64,000 nt of DNA from Spirosoma sordidisoli (GCF_004138325.1 NZ_SBLB01000003.1:248001-312000), one strand, 5' to 3'; counted from the first letter of the stretch, positions 16,143 through 26,360 are shown. Numbers and translations are program-made. The notes: generated by a model from the letters alone, not told the origin.

Positions 16143-16282
16143 TTTGTGACAGCTGCTGAAAAGAAGATGGGTTTGTGGGTTCAAAGCGAAGCGCGCCCGA
16201 CTGTACATCTACCCGCGCTCCTGCTGGGTCGAATCGTCATGGTCGAACAATAGAATACCTGGGCTGCATGAGCTGGGGTGAC

Positions 16283-17482
16283 TCAGTTTGTTTTCCCGTT
16301 CATTTGATAGGCCAGCGCTACGGCTAAGAGGAGCAGGGCGACGAAGCACAACGCGGCCGGGAGTGAAAATTGGTAGGCGATAAAACCCAGTAAAGCGGGT
16401 CCGGCCAGTAAGCCGGTATAGCCAATGGTTGTAATAACCGGTATGCTCACCGTAGGCGCAATACCCGGCAATCGACCCGCTGCGCTGAAAAATATCGGAA
16501 CCACGTTGGCAACACCCAAACCAAGCAGCACAAAACCCACCAGCGTGCCCCATACCCAGGGACTAAAAACTGCGACCGTTAAGCCAACTGCACCCAGTAT
16601 ACTGCCACCTACTACTACGGTTTTGCCACTTAATCGGGTCACGAGCCTGTCGCCGACCAGCCGCATGGTGGCCATGGCCACCGAGAAAGCTGCATAACCT
16701 GATCCGGCAAGTTCGGCGTCAACGCCCTGGTTGTCCCGTAAAAAGATGGCACTCCAGTCGAGGATGGCCCCTTCGGCCAAAAAAACAGCGAAACACATAA
16801 ACCCCAGAAATAACACGCTGCCGTTTAACCAGGCAAGAGGCCGCCTGGTTTCTGCCGGCTCACTCGGCCCGGTTGTAAACTGAGCCATCGCCCGTTGCTC
16901 AATATCGGCAGGAAATAATTTCGTGTACTGGGTGCCGGTGATGACAACGATCAGCACGGCAATACTCCCGGTGGCATAGACGGGGTTGAGTCCCAGCTTA
17001 ATCAGGAAGCCTAACCCCAGCGAACCGAAAAGCCCGCCCACGCTAAAGAGACCATGCAGGGACGACATAATCTGTTTTCCATATAGGTTTTGCACGTGTA
17101 CGCCCTGGGCGTTCATGGCTACGTCGATAGTGCCGATGGCTGAACCGAATACGAAGAGGGTTATAGCCATCGGTAGGGTCGAGGAGAGGAGCAACAGCAG
17201 GGGCAGGGTAAAGGCCATGACCAGGGCGGCACTGGCCATGACAATCCGGCTCCCGAAACGGCTCACCAGCCAGCCTGAAGTAGGCATCATGAGCATAGCT
17301 CCGGCTCCCAGCATCAATAACAACAACCCCAAATTGGCATCATTTAACTGGAGCCGGTCTTTGGCGAGGGGCACCATCGGGGCCCAACTGGCCATACCCA
17401 GGCCGCAAACGAAAAAGATCAGCTGAGTAGCGAAACGGGCTTTGACTACGTCTGCTGTTGATAGTCCCAGGTTTGCCTGCAT
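16283..17482 (-). CDS. MFS transporter
   Basis: This 399-residue, about 12-helix major facilitator protein has the typical two-half layout: the first half has the loop 2-3 region GWLVSRFGSRIVMASAAL and the sixth-helix area GLGFLIKLGLNPVYATGS; a central cytoplasmic loop is near residues 190-215. Phrases such as MNAQGVHVQNLYGKQIMSSL and HGLFSVGGLFGSLG match the FucP/YbjJ-like MFS proteins of Bacteroidota and Actinomycetota. The start at 17482 (MQANLGLSTADVVKARFATQ) is chosen over 17539 because the first 19 residues add no family sequence. The substrate is unknown; it is a single gene. Confidence 0.88.
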   Translation of the reverse strand: MQANLGLSTADVVKARFATQLIFFVCGLGMASWAPMVPLAKDRLQLNDANLGLLLLMLGAGAMLMMPTSGWLVSRFGSRIVMASAALVMAFTLPLLLLLSSTLPMAITLFVFGSAIGTIDVAMNAQGVHVQNLYGKQIMSSLHGLFSVGGLFGSLGLGFLIKLGLNPVYATGSIAVLIVVITGTQYTKLFPADIEQRAMAQFTTGPSEPAETRRPLAWLNGSVLFLGFMCFAVFLAEGAILDWSAIFLRDNQGVDAELAGSGYAAFSVAMATMRLVGDRLVTRLSGKTVVVGGSILGAVGLTVAVFSPWVWGTLVGFVLLGLGVANVVPIFFSAAGRLPGIAPTVSIPVITTIGYTGLLAGPALLGFIAYQFSLPAALCFVALLLLAVALAYQMNGKTN

Positions 17483-17539
17483 AGCGCTGGAGAGTCTTTG
17501 GTTGTGTAGTGAACAGTGAGTCTGCTGTTCGGGAAGCAA

Positions 17540-18454
17540 GATACAAACAAACGGTTATCAGGTTCCCCGACTATGTTGCGTTGACGTGCAGGACGCAGGC
17601 ATAGACAGACCCCCTTATGAATCGTTTGGCGGGGCTGAGCCGAACAACGGAAGATGACCAGCGTTATGAAGCCATCAGGCCTGAATTGCCCTGGAGGTGA
17701 TTTATAGGCTGTTCAAAAAGCCGGATTTAACGCTCACCCACAGCCGCCTGGGAGGTTGTTTGGGAAAGGGTGGTTAAGAAGATAAAGCCACGCAGACAGC
17801 CCGTTTTACACCCCCAGCTCCCTAAAGGGACGGTCGGCCGCTGCAGGAGCCCATTCGGCGCGGACGGCTCCCCCTTTAGGGGGCTGGGGGGTAGAAAAGG
17901 CCGGCCCATTCGAGCCGACTAACCTCAGCAGATACCTTCCCCAAACAACCTCTTAGGCCGGGCCGCCGTCGCGGGGCTGGTAGGTATAGCAATAACAGAA
18001 GGCTGAAAACACCTGCCTCCAATAACCCACATTCAGAAACTAGTGTGAAGTAAAATGCTGAAAAAATCAGGTAAATTCTAACTGTAAACTATCAAGGATC
18101 AGTAAACGCTATAGACAAAGAATAAAATTTGCCCGCCTATTATTTCAGAAAAATAAAATGGTGAATTTGTTGGTTAAGGTGATAATATATCCATTGATAT
18201 AGGCAATCGAGCCTACCAGTAGCGGTTGTGAATCAATACATTGTGATGGGTCTAGCTAATTAATTGTGTTAGTTAGATTAATTGTGGTGTGTAAAGTAGG
18301 ATGGTATGTTTCTTATTATAATTCGTAACCCTTCAGGCAGTGCATGACCAGGAAGATAAGCAACCCGTTAAAAAACGATAGCGTAGCTTCGTAGTTATGC
18401 ACTGAATGAAGAAGTAATAATGTTTAAGCGGCCCCTGTAGCAACAGAACTAACT
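17540..18454. other. intergenic stretch of about 0.9 kb
   Basis: No convincing gene. The part 17740-17960 holds a nested palindromic element (listed separately). The stretch 17960-18454 is AT-richer and shows only a weak inverted pair (CAGTGCAT and ATGCACTG at roughly 18340 and 18395). A 27-codon frame from 17617 is too short and lacks support. Confidence 0.7.
17753..17951. repeat. nested inverted-repeat element (REP/MITE-like)
   Basis: The outer arms are 17753-17769 and 17935-17951 (17 bp, one mismatch). The inner imperfect arms are 17810-17829 and 17870-17892, built on the CCCCCAGC-CCTAAAGG type palindrome common between genes of Cytophagales. The total is about 200 bp, with no coding capacity. 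Confidence 0.75.
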
Positions 18455-19081
18455 TTAGTCCAGACGATAAATTTCTTTAATGTTTTCGAGCACTTTAATA
18501 AAGTCAATCTGCAAGTCAATTAACTTTCCGGAGTGTACGTCAAACACCCAGCCATGGATGGTAATGTCGCGATCCCGGCGGGCTTGCTGCACTTCGGCCG
18601 TTTTGAGCACATTGATACACTGCTCTTCCACATTGAGCTCTACCAACCGTTTGTAGCGCTGTTCCTCATCCTGGATAGCATTCAGCTCCTCCCGGTGCAT
18701 TCTGTACACATCCCGAATATTTCTAAGCCAGGGGTTCAGTATGCCCAGGTCTTCGGATTGCATGGCGGCCTGCACACCCCCGCAATAGTAATGGCCGCAC
18801 ACGACAATATGTTTTACCTTGAGATGTAATACGGCATAGTTCACAACTGACATGACACTCAGATCCGTATTCGGAACCATGTTAGCAATGTTTCTGAGGA
18901 CAAACACCTCACCGGGCGATACGCCCATCAGTTCTTCTGCCGATACACGGCTGTCGGAACAACCGATGTATAAGATATCGGGTGTTTGTCCTTTGGAGAG
19001 ATCACTAAAGTAATCTGGTTCGACATGTAGCTTCTGCTGAACCCAGGTTTCGTTGTTTTCGAAAATGCGTGCGATATCCAT
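18455..19081 (-). CDS. beta-class carbonic anhydrase
   Basis: This 208-residue cytoplasmic enzyme interconverts CO2 and bicarbonate. The zinc ligands are Cys41 (in CSDSR), His97 and Cys100 (in HYYCGG); Asp43 and Arg45 form the catalytic dyad. The C-terminal ITIHGWVFDVHSGKLIDL block is also conserved. The start at 19081 (MDIARIFENNETWVQQKL) matches the family; an upstream in-frame ATG at 19201 would add 40 unrelated residues. It stands alone, with long spacers on both sides. Confidence 0.95.
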   Translation of the reverse strand: MDIARIFENNETWVQQKLHVEPDYFSDLSKGQTPDILYIGCSDSRVSAEELMGVSPGEVFVLRNIANMVPNTDLSVMSVVNYAVLHLKVKHIVVCGHYYCGGVQAAMQSEDLGILNPWLRNIRDVYRMHREELNAIQDEEQRYKRLVELNVEEQCINVLKTAEVQQARRDRDITIHGWVFDVHSGKLIDLQIDFIKVLENIKEIYRLD

Positions 19082-19758
19082 CCTGCTCGTTTTACGTTGA
19101 TAATAATCTTGTGCGAAATTAATAGATAAACTAACCTCAGTACGTTCTGTTTGAACCGACGGATGTACTACAGGGAATTTTACCGGAAACCAGCTCTTCA
19201 ATTTAATACCCGGTTACTAGCCCCGGCTTGGGTCAATTGACAGCCCTGAACAGTCCTGTTTTTTATAGAATAGTCCGGTATTTATTGTCCGCACATCTGG
19301 AAATAAATCATTAATTATCAGCTGTTTATTTTTGTTGTCAACCTGAATTTTTGCGGCTCCATGTGCAGAATCTGCCCGCAGGGTTAAAGATGTTGACTGG
19401 TCGTGTGCTGTTGGGGAGTCGGCACTTGCCAGTCATTATACACTGGAAGTACCAGCCCGGTAGGACAGGCAACGAAATGGCCACCGCATTACGAGTCAGT
19501 AACGGGTTCTTCGAGCCGGGAACAAGAATTAGTCTACCCGTAACTTGACACTCGGCAGTTTTCCCCAGGCTGAATGAGGTAACCTTACCTGTATGTAAAA
19601 AATATAGTACGCTCGCCAGTCCGTATAAATGGCTAATACACCAGTAATTAGCCCGATTTAGGCGATTGTGCGTATATATGCATCCGTAATCCATGAGTAA
19701 ACCAGGAACCAGAGCGGCTTGATGCTAGTTATAAGCCCGCAAAGCAAGTTGTACCACC
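19082..19758. other. intergenic stretch of about 0.68 kb
   Basis: No supported gene. A leftward open frame of 118 codons (19338-19694) has atypical composition (many Cys/Trp/Arg) and no family resemblance. The stretch contains the promoter regions of the divergently transcribed carbonic anhydrase and response regulator genes; I could not place a convincing box. Confidence 0.6.
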
Positions 19759-20196
19759 ATGCCTCATCGTAATAAGGACTGCGTTTTCATCGTCGACGAT
19801 GATGAGGACGATCTGTTTATCATTCAGCAGGTTTTTTCACAATACAGTCCGGAGTGTCAGCTTAAGCCGTTGACAAGTGGCATGGCCCTGCTCGATGCGC
19901 TGGCCGAAGCCCCTGCTTTGCCCAACCTGATCCTGCTGGACCTGAATATGCCCCAGATGAGCGGGCTGGAGACGCTGGCCCACCTCCGTCAGCATAAGAC
20001 CTACGCCACTATTCCGGTAGTGGTACTGACAACATCCGATCACGCCCGCGACAAACAACAGGCGGCCCAGCTCAAGGCCAGCGGGTTCATCACCAAACCA
20101 TCAACCATTGAGCAGTATAATAAGGTCGTGCTGAAACTTCGGCAGGACTGGCTGCTGGGTAACTGCGTACCGGATCAGCCGGCGGGCTGCTGCTAG
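19759..20196 (+). CDS. single-domain response regulator (CheY-like)
   Basis: The 145-residue protein is a lone receiver domain. The acidic triad is D13-D15, the phosphorylation site is Asp61 (LILLDLNMP), with Thr91/Thr92 and Lys113 (FITKPS) completing the active site. There is no output domain. Bacteroidota carry many such regulators, often working with hybrid kinases encoded elsewhere. No kinase is adjacent. The next gene, an oxidoreductase, is on the same strand after an 82-base spacer, but a functional link is not evident. Confidence 0.92.
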   Translation: MPHRNKDCVFIVDDDEDDLFIIQQVFSQYSPECQLKPLTSGMALLDALAEAPALPNLILLDLNMPQMSGLETLAHLRQHKTYATIPVVVLTTSDHARDKQQAAQLKASGFITKPSTIEQYNKVVLKLRQDWLLGNCVPDQPAGCC

Positions 20197-20278
20197 ATCG
20201 GCCTGGCGCCGGCATGAGTAAAGAAAGCCGGTCTGGCTGACTTTTAGGGGAGAGTCACCACCTGCCCGAACCGACCGT

Positions 20279-21592
20279 ATGCCGACCACCCGCCGACAGT
20301 TTCTGCACCATACCACCCAACTGGCTGCCAGTGCCGCCCTGCCGGGCGTTATTCACCAGCCAACCCGCACCGCAGCGGCCGACCAGGTGTCGGTGGGGCT
20401 CATCGGCTGTAACAGTATGGGCTGGACCGATCTGATGTCCATGCTCAAACTGCCCGGCCTGCGTTGCATAGCCCTTTGCGATGTGGATCAGAACGTGCTG
20501 ACCCGCCGGGCGGCCGAACTCGACAAGCGAACGCCCGGTACAACCCCCAGGCTGTATACCGACTTCCGCCAGCTGCTCGACAACAAAGACATTGACGTTG
20601 TCATTATCGGCACGCCGGACCACTGGCATTGCCTGCCTATGGTCTATGCCTGCCAGGCCGGGAAAGACGTCTACGTTGAAAAGCCACTGGCCAATAGCAT
20701 CGAGGAGTGTGATACCATGGTGGCCGCCGTACAGCGGTATAAACGGGTGGTGCAGGTAGGGCAGTGGCAGCGGTCCGGCCCTCACTGGAAACAGGCTATC
20801 GACTACGTACAATCCGGCCAGATAGGGAACATACGATCCGTGAAAACGTGGGCGTACATGCCCTACGGGAAAACCTTCCCCGGGCGACCCGACGAACCCG
20901 TACCGACCGGAGTCGATTACGACATGTGGCTGGGACCGGCAACCCGGCGGCCGTTTAACCGCAACCGCTTCCACGGCAGTTTTCGTTATTTCTGGGATTA
21001 TGCGGGAGGGCTGATGACCGACTGGGGCGCGCACATGATCGATATAGCCCTGTGGGGGATGCAGGTCACCGCCCCCCGCTCGGTACAGGCCCTCGGCGGT
21101 CGGTTCGGCTTTCCCAACCACGCGGGCGAAACCCCCGATACCCTGCAGGTGCTGTACGATTTCGGCACGTTTCCGTTGCTCTGGGAGCAGTCGCTAGGAA
21201 TAGGGCGGGGGCCCTACGACCGGGATCATGGCGTGGCGTTCATCGGCAACCGGGGAACGGTAGTTATTGACCGGGGGAAGTGGGAGGTGTTGCCGGAAGT
21301 AGAAAACGGTCGGTTCATGACCCAGGCCATGCCTCCGCAGTACGGCGACGGAAAGGACCTGGACCGGCACACGCAGAACTTTATCGACTGCGTCCGGAGC
21401 CGACAGTCACCCAATTGTCCGGTTGAAGCCGGTCGGCATGTAGCGCTGAACGCTCAACTCGGCAACATAGCCCACCGGCTGGGCCAGCAGCTCTTCTGGG
21501 ACGAAACAACCCGCTCTGTCCTGAACAATCAGAAAGCCAGTGAGTTGGCCAGGGCGCAGTACCGGGCCCCCTGGGTGTTGCCGAAGCTATAG
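20279..21592 (+). CDS. Gfo/Idh/MocA family oxidoreductase, Tat-exported
   Basis: This 437-residue NAD(P)-dependent sugar or cyclitol oxidoreductase carries a twin-arginine signal (TTRRQFLHHTTQLAASAA). The Rossmann start VSVGLIGCNSMGW lies near residues 39-51, the conserved EKPLANS near residue 138 carries the catalytic lysine, and DWGAHMIDIALWG contributes the second catalytic region. Such periplasmic members are frequent in Bacteroidota and usually act on carbohydrate derivatives; the substrate is unknown. No sugar-utilisation cluster surrounds it. Confidence 0.92.
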   Translation: MPTTRRQFLHHTTQLAASAALPGVIHQPTRTAAADQVSVGLIGCNSMGWTDLMSMLKLPGLRCIALCDVDQNVLTRRAAELDKRTPGTTPRLYTDFRQLLDNKDIDVVIIGTPDHWHCLPMVYACQAGKDVYVEKPLANSIEECDTMVAAVQRYKRVVQVGQWQRSGPHWKQAIDYVQSGQIGNIRSVKTWAYMPYGKTFPGRPDEPVPTGVDYDMWLGPATRRPFNRNRFHGSFRYFWDYAGGLMTDWGAHMIDIALWGMQVTAPRSVQALGGRFGFPNHAGETPDTLQVLYDFGTFPLLWEQSLGIGRGPYDRDHGVAFIGNRGTVVIDRGKWEVLPEVENGRFMTQAMPPQYGDGKDLDRHTQNFIDCVRSRQSPNCPVEAGRHVALNAQLGNIAHRLGQQLFWDETTRSVLNNQKASELARAQYRAPWVLPKL

Positions 21593-21667
21593 GAGGCATA
21601 CTCTCTATCCATTTGGTCGGATACTGGATGCGATTCGGGCCGGAGGGCTTATTTTCGTGCTCCTCTT

Positions 21668-23944
21668 ATGAAACAGCTTGTCTTTATCTTCGCCTTCCTG
21701 CTGGTAGCCTCGCGGGCCTATGCCCACCTGGGTACCATAGCGGGGACAGTAACCGACCAGACGACCCGCCAGCCCCTGTCAGGGGTGACCGTGCAGCTGA
21801 CGGGCCTGGGCCGGGCCACCGTAACCAACGAACTGGGCCAGTTTCGGTTCGATCACCTGCCCGCAGCTCCCTACCGGATTGAATTGTCTCACCTGGGCTA
21901 TGCTTCGTTTCAAAGAGAGGTAACCGTACTGGATGACCAGACAGTAGCCGTTACCATCAGCCTGTCAACGGCGCCCGTGGCCCTGGGTGAAGTGACCGTA
22001 TCGGCCCTGCGCGCGCACGATCAGCAGCTGATCAGTAACCTGGACATCCGGCTTCGGCCGATCGTTAACTCGCAGGAAATTCTCCGGCTGGTGCCGGGCC
22101 TTTTTATCGGTCAGCATGCCGGCGGGGGCAAAGCCGAGCAGATTTTTTTGCGCGGCTTCGACCTCGATCACGGCACCGACATCCGCCTGACCGTCGACGG
22201 GATGCCGGTCAACATGGTCTCCCATGCGCATGGACAGGGGTATGCCGACCTCCATTTTGTCATCCCGGAACTGGTAGAAGGGGTGGAGTTCAAGAAAGGA
22301 CCCTATCAAACCGATAAGGGTAATCTGGCCACGGCCGGCTGGGTCGACTTCCGGACCCGAACCGTACTCGACCGATCGTTCGCCAAGCTGGAAGCCGGCC
22401 AGTATAATACCTACCGCGCCGTGGCCGGACTGGATCTGCTGAACCTGAACCGAACCCCATCAACGCCCCGGCCCGCAACCAGTCAGTCGGCTTATCTGGC
22501 GGGCGAATACTCGTACAGCGATTCGTATTTCGACAACCCGCAGCAGTTCAACCGGGTCAACGTGCTGGGCAAATACCACGGCCACCTGGGGGCTTCGACG
22601 AATCTTACCCTGACGGGATCTACGTTCTGGAGCCGCTGGAACCACTCGGGCCAGATTCCGGATCGGGCAGTCGACGCGGGGTTGATTGGCTGGTTCGGTT
22701 CCATCGACCCGACCGAAGGGGGAGAAACCAGCCGCACCAATGCCAACGTGCAGCTGGTTACCGTTACGCCCCGGAATCATATCATCCGGAACCAGTTTTA
22801 CTACAGTAACTACGCCTTCGAGCTGTATTCCAACTTTACCTTTTTCAGAATCGATACCGTAAACGGAGACCAGATCCGGCAGAAAGAACGGCGAAACCTG
22901 TTTGGCTATACAGGCAGCTATTCGACCCGGACAGCGATTGGCCGCAGCCAGTGGACAACCACCCTCGGGGCGCAGTACCGGCAGGACATAACCCGCGGTT
23001 CCGAGCTGTCGCACACCCGCGATCGGATCGTAACCCTGAACCCGCTGCAGTACGGCAACGTCAACGAACTGAACGCGGCCCTCTACGCCGACGAGCTGAT
23101 TCAGCTAAGTAGTCGGTTCAGCCTCAACGCCGGACTTCGCTATGACCTGTTCAGGAGCCAGTATACCGACCTGCTCGCCACGCCCGATCCCGCCCGAAGC
23201 GCCACCCAGGGAATCCTGTCGCCTAAACTGAATCTTTACTACACCGCCAGCCCGGCCCTGCAGCTCTACCTCAATACGGGCCGGGGTTTTCATTCGAACG
23301 ACGCCCGGGTCGTTGTCCCCCAAAATGGCCGTGAGATTCTGCCGGCCGCCTACGGCACCGATCTGGGGGTGCTGGTCAAACCCTTGCCGCGGCTGCTGAT
23401 CAATGCTGCGGCCTGGTACCTCTGGCTGGAGCAGGAATTCGTTTACGTCGGCGACGAGGGTGTGGTTGAGCCCAGTGGCCGGTCGCGTCGGCTGGGCATC
23501 GACCTGTCGGCGCGTTACCAGCTGACCCGTACCCTCTATGCCGACCTGGACCTGAATACGGCACGCCCCCGGGCCCTGGGCGCCGAAGCGGGCCAAAACT
23601 ACCTGCCGCTGGCGCCAACGTTTACGTCGGCCGGAGGGCTGTCGCTCCAGACCAGCACGGGGCTGAGTGGTTCTGTTCGGTATCGGTACCTGGCGAACCG
23701 ACCGGCTAACGAGGATAATTCGCTGGTAGCCCGCGGGTATGTTGTGAATGACCTGCAGCTGAACTATGCCCGGAAGCACTACCAGCTGGGCCTGTCGGTG
23801 CAGAACCTGTTCAACGTACGCTGGAAAGAAACGCAGTTTGCTACCGAAAGTCGGTTGCGGGACGAAACGGCGCCCGTCGATGAAATTCATTTCACGCCCG
23901 GCACGCCCTTTTTTGCCCGGCTCAGCCTGACGTATTGCTGGTAG
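21668..23944 (+). CDS. TonB-dependent outer-membrane receptor, metal-locus type
   Basis: The protein has 758 residues: signal peptide 1-19, a carboxypeptidase-regulatory-like domain about 22-105 (GTIAGTVTDQTTRQPLSGVT), a plug domain about 115-225 (QEILRLVPGLFIGQHAGGGK, then TVDGMPVNMVSHAHGQGYAD) and a beta-barrel ending in an aromatic residue (SLTYCW). The His-containing plug segment SHAHGQGYADLH is seen in receptors encoded beside CzcCBA-type pumps. It lies 134 bases upstream of the two-component regulator and pump genes on the same strand, so it is probably part of one metal-homeostasis locus, possibly handling the metal ion or a chelate at the outer membrane. Confidence 0.9.
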   Translation: MKQLVFIFAFLLVASRAYAHLGTIAGTVTDQTTRQPLSGVTVQLTGLGRATVTNELGQFRFDHLPAAPYRIELSHLGYASFQREVTVLDDQTVAVTISLSTAPVALGEVTVSALRAHDQQLISNLDIRLRPIVNSQEILRLVPGLFIGQHAGGGKAEQIFLRGFDLDHGTDIRLTVDGMPVNMVSHAHGQGYADLHFVIPELVEGVEFKKGPYQTDKGNLATAGWVDFRTRTVLDRSFAKLEAGQYNTYRAVAGLDLLNLNRTPSTPRPATSQSAYLAGEYSYSDSYFDNPQQFNRVNVLGKYHGHLGASTNLTLTGSTFWSRWNHSGQIPDRAVDAGLIGWFGSIDPTEGGETSRTNANVQLVTVTPRNHIIRNQFYYSNYAFELYSNFTFFRIDTVNGDQIRQKERRNLFGYTGSYSTRTAIGRSQWTTTLGAQYRQDITRGSELSHTRDRIVTLNPLQYGNVNELNAALYADELIQLSSRFSLNAGLRYDLFRSQYTDLLATPDPARSATQGILSPKLNLYYTASPALQLYLNTGRGFHSNDARVVVPQNGREILPAAYGTDLGVLVKPLPRLLINAAAWYLWLEQEFVYVGDEGVVEPSGRSRRLGIDLSARYQLTRTLYADLDLNTARPRALGAEAGQNYLPLAPTFTSAGGLSLQTSTGLSGSVRYRYLANRPANEDNSLVARGYVVNDLQLNYARKHYQLGLSVQNLFNVRWKETQFATESRLRDETAPVDEIHFTPGTPFFARLSLTYCW

Positions 23945-24026
23945 CAATCCGGGGTTTCGCCGGACCGAGGCCCACCGGCGGGCCGGGTCAGATCGGTCAT
24001 AGGGCACACATGTAATCAGGTTGATC

Positions 24027-24034
24027 TATCTTTG
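24027..24034 (+). promoter_or_regulatory. candidate -7 box (TATCTTTG)
   Basis: The box fits the Bacteroidota TAnnTTTG -7 consensus and lies 43 bases upstream of the response-regulator ATG at 24078. I see no clear -33 element. Confidence 0.45.
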
Positions 24035-24077
24035 TAGTCGGATTGAATGGACATGACTGGTTCAACCGTTTACTGCC

Positions 24078-24761
24078 ATGAAGATTTTAATCGTTGAAGA
24101 TGACCGCCGGATTGCGCAGACCATCAGCCAGGGGTTATCGGGTGAAGGCTACGAAACGGAGGTGGTGTACGATGGTCAGCTGGGTCGGGAAGCAGCCCTG
24201 CAGAACCCGATCGATATGCTCATACTGGATATCAACCTGCCGGGTCTCAGCGGGTTCTCGATCTGCCACGACGTTAGACAGGCCAAACCCGCTCTCCCCA
24301 TACTCATGCTGACCGCCCTGGGTGAAGTAGAGGATAAAGTGCTGGGACTGAGTCGCGGGGCCGACGATTATATCGTAAAGCCCTTTGACCTGAGAGAACT
24401 GAACGCCCGGGTAGCGGCCTGCTTTCGCCGGCTTGACCGCCAGGAAGAGACCGTTGGTCAGGAGGTGCTGCAGGTGGCGGACCTGGTTGTCAATCCGGCC
24501 ACCAAGCAGGTGAGCCGCCACGGACAGTCTATCGAACTGACGAGCAAGGAGTTTAACCTGCTGGAGCAACTGATGCGCCATCCCGGTCAGGTCATATCCA
24601 AAAAAGACCTCACCGAACGCGTCTGGAACCTGCATTTCGATCCCGGTACCAACGTGGTAGAGGTCTACATCAACTACCTCCGCCGGAAGATCGATCGCAA
24701 CTTCGAGCCGAAACTCATCCATACCCGCTCTGGCTATGGGTACATGATAAAAGAAGGATAA
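24078..24761 (+). CDS. OmpR-family response regulator of the metal-efflux locus
   Basis: The 227-residue protein has a receiver domain (acidic pair E7-D9, phospho-acceptor Asp51 in LILDINLPG, Lys in IVKPFDL) and a C-terminal winged-helix DNA-binding domain (LTSKEFNLLEQLMRHPGQVI, then RSGYGYMIK). It matches the CzcR/CusR group. The sensor kinase gene follows 222 bases later, and the pump genes after it, so it most likely activates this locus in response to metal. Confidence 0.93.
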   Translation: MKILIVEDDRRIAQTISQGLSGEGYETEVVYDGQLGREAALQNPIDMLILDINLPGLSGFSICHDVRQAKPALPILMLTALGEVEDKVLGLSRGADDYIVKPFDLRELNARVAACFRRLDRQEETVGQEVLQVADLVVNPATKQVSRHGQSIELTSKEFNLLEQLMRHPGQVISKKDLTERVWNLHFDPGTNVVEVYINYLRRKIDRNFEPKLIHTRSGYGYMIKEG

Positions 24762-24983
24762 GATGTTCTTGTCCAGGACCGTAAAAATCTAAGTTTTTTC
24801 TAAGCGCAAACTCAGGCTCTTCTAAGGTGGCGGACTTTAGTTTGTATCCGCTTCATCAATAAATACCGCCCTGACCGATGAACTGAGTAGGGTTTTCGCT
24901 GGCCCCCACCCGGTTCATCGGCGGTCGGATTATCTGCTGATCTTCCGTGGAGACTGGCCCGGCAGCTGCTCAGCCTGTAACCA

Positions 24984-26360
24984 ATGACCATCCGAAATCG
25001 ACTACTTATCCGGTTTTCGCTCATCGTCGCTACCATCCTGGTGGTGTTTTCGGTGGTCGTTTATGTAGCCTCGGCGACCTACCGGCGGGAGGAGTTCTAC
25101 GAGCGGCTGAAGAGCAAAGCCCGCACCACCGCTCGCCTGCTGATCGAAGTAAACGAGGTCGACCAGGCCCTGCTGAAAATCATTGACCGGAATACCATAT
25201 CGGCTCTCATCGATGAAAAGGTGCTGGTGTTTGATCATGACAACCGGCTGGTGTACAGTAGTGTCGATGATCATCCCGTGTCGTTTAATCGTGAGTTGCT
25301 GGAACAGGTTCGGCAGGAGGGGGAGGTCGAAACCTACAACGGAGCCAACGAACTGATCGGCATCACGGTGCCGCGGGGCGATCAGCTGGTTGTGGTGCTG
25401 GCTTCGGCCCACGATCAGTACGGACAAAGTAAGCTGCAGAATCTGGGGCTGGCCCTGCTCTGGGGCCTGGTGGGCGGGTTGGGGCTAACCGTATGGCTGG
25501 GGCGTATTTACGTGGGTCGGGCGCTGCGGCCCGTGGCGCACATCAACCAGCAGGTCCAGAGCATAACGGCCCGCAACCTGCGTCAGCGGCTCGACGAAGG
25601 CAAGAAGCAGGACGAGATCGAGCAGCTGGCGGCTAACTTCAACGCCGTGCTGAACCGGCTCGAGTCGGCCTTCGACCAGCAGCGTAGCTTTGTTTCCCAC
25701 GCCAGCCACGAACTCCGAACACCCCTGGCCGCCCTTAAACTCGAAGTTCAGCTGGGGCTCAACCGCCCCCGACAGGCCGAAGCCGATCAGCTGACGTTCC
25801 AGAACCTGCAAACGGATACCGACCGACTGGTAGCCCTTACCAACAGCCTGCTTTTTCTGGCCCGAACCATTGAACAGGCCGATCGAACCACGCTGACCCC
25901 GGTGCGGCTGGACGAGGTTGTATTTGCAGCGCAGGATGAACTGCTGGCGGTTCGACCGGACTACGCGGTTGCTATTCAGTACGATAGCCTGCCCGAAAAC
26001 GAGGCCGATCTGCTGGTGCTGGGCGAAGCGACCCTGCTGCAGCGGGTGGTGCTGAACCTGTGCGACAACGCCTGTAAATACTCCGCCGATCACCGGGCCC
26101 GGGTCAGTCTGGTGGCGCATGATAACGGGTGTCTGCTCACCGTGACCGATACCGGCATCGGCATAGCGCCCGATGAGCAGACGCGTATTTTTGACCCCTT
26201 CTACCGGGCCGAAAGTGCCATACCCTATACCGGTTTTGGCATCGGGCTGGCGATCTGCCGCCAGATTGTCGAGCTTCATCAGGGTATAATCAGCCTCCAT
26301 AGCCAACCGGGCGCTGGCAGTACCTTCAGCGTCTGGTTGCCCGGCGTAACCAAAATCTAA
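24984..26360 (+). CDS. sensor histidine kinase of the metal-efflux locus
   Basis: The 458-residue kinase has membrane helices near residues 7-29 and 150-172 flanking a periplasmic sensor region, a HAMP linker about 175-230, a HisKA domain with His242 in VSHASHELRTPLAAL, and an ATPase domain with NLCDNACKYS (N box), DTGIGIAPDE (G1) and GFGIGLAICR (G2). The periplasmic sensor is short, as in CzcS/CusS. It pairs with the regulator at 24078 and is followed by the outer-membrane pump gene 77 bases downstream. Confidence 0.93.
   Translation: MTIRNRLLIRFSLIVATILVVFSVVVYVASATYRREEFYERLKSKARTTARLLIEVNEVDQALLKIIDRNTISALIDEKVLVFDHDNRLVYSSVDDHPVSFNRELLEQVRQEGEVETYNGANELIGITVPRGDQLVVVLASAHDQYGQSKLQNLGLALLWGLVGGLGLTVWLGRIYVGRALRPVAHINQQVQSITARNLRQRLDEGKKQDEIEQLAANFNAVLNRLESAFDQQRSFVSHASHELRTPLAALKLEVQLGLNRPRQAEADQLTFQNLQTDTDRLVALTNSLLFLARTIEQADRTTLTPVRLDEVVFAAQDELLAVRPDYAVAIQYDSLPENEADLLVLGEATLLQRVVLNLCDNACKYSADHRARVSLVAHDNGCLLTVTDTGIGIAPDEQTRIFDPFYRAESAIPYTGFGIGLAICRQIVELHQGIISLHSQPGAGSTFSVWLPGVTKI

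Noticed and set aside
9199..18454. A complete integrated element with an attachment-site repeat
   Set aside because: I found no integrase or transposase and no second copy of the ssrA 3' end sequence downstream. Only a hotspot-like position can be claimed.
19338..19694. Leftward 118-codon open frame
   Set aside because: Amino-acid composition is atypical, with no signal, domain or start context. It is likely a chance frame in the spacer.
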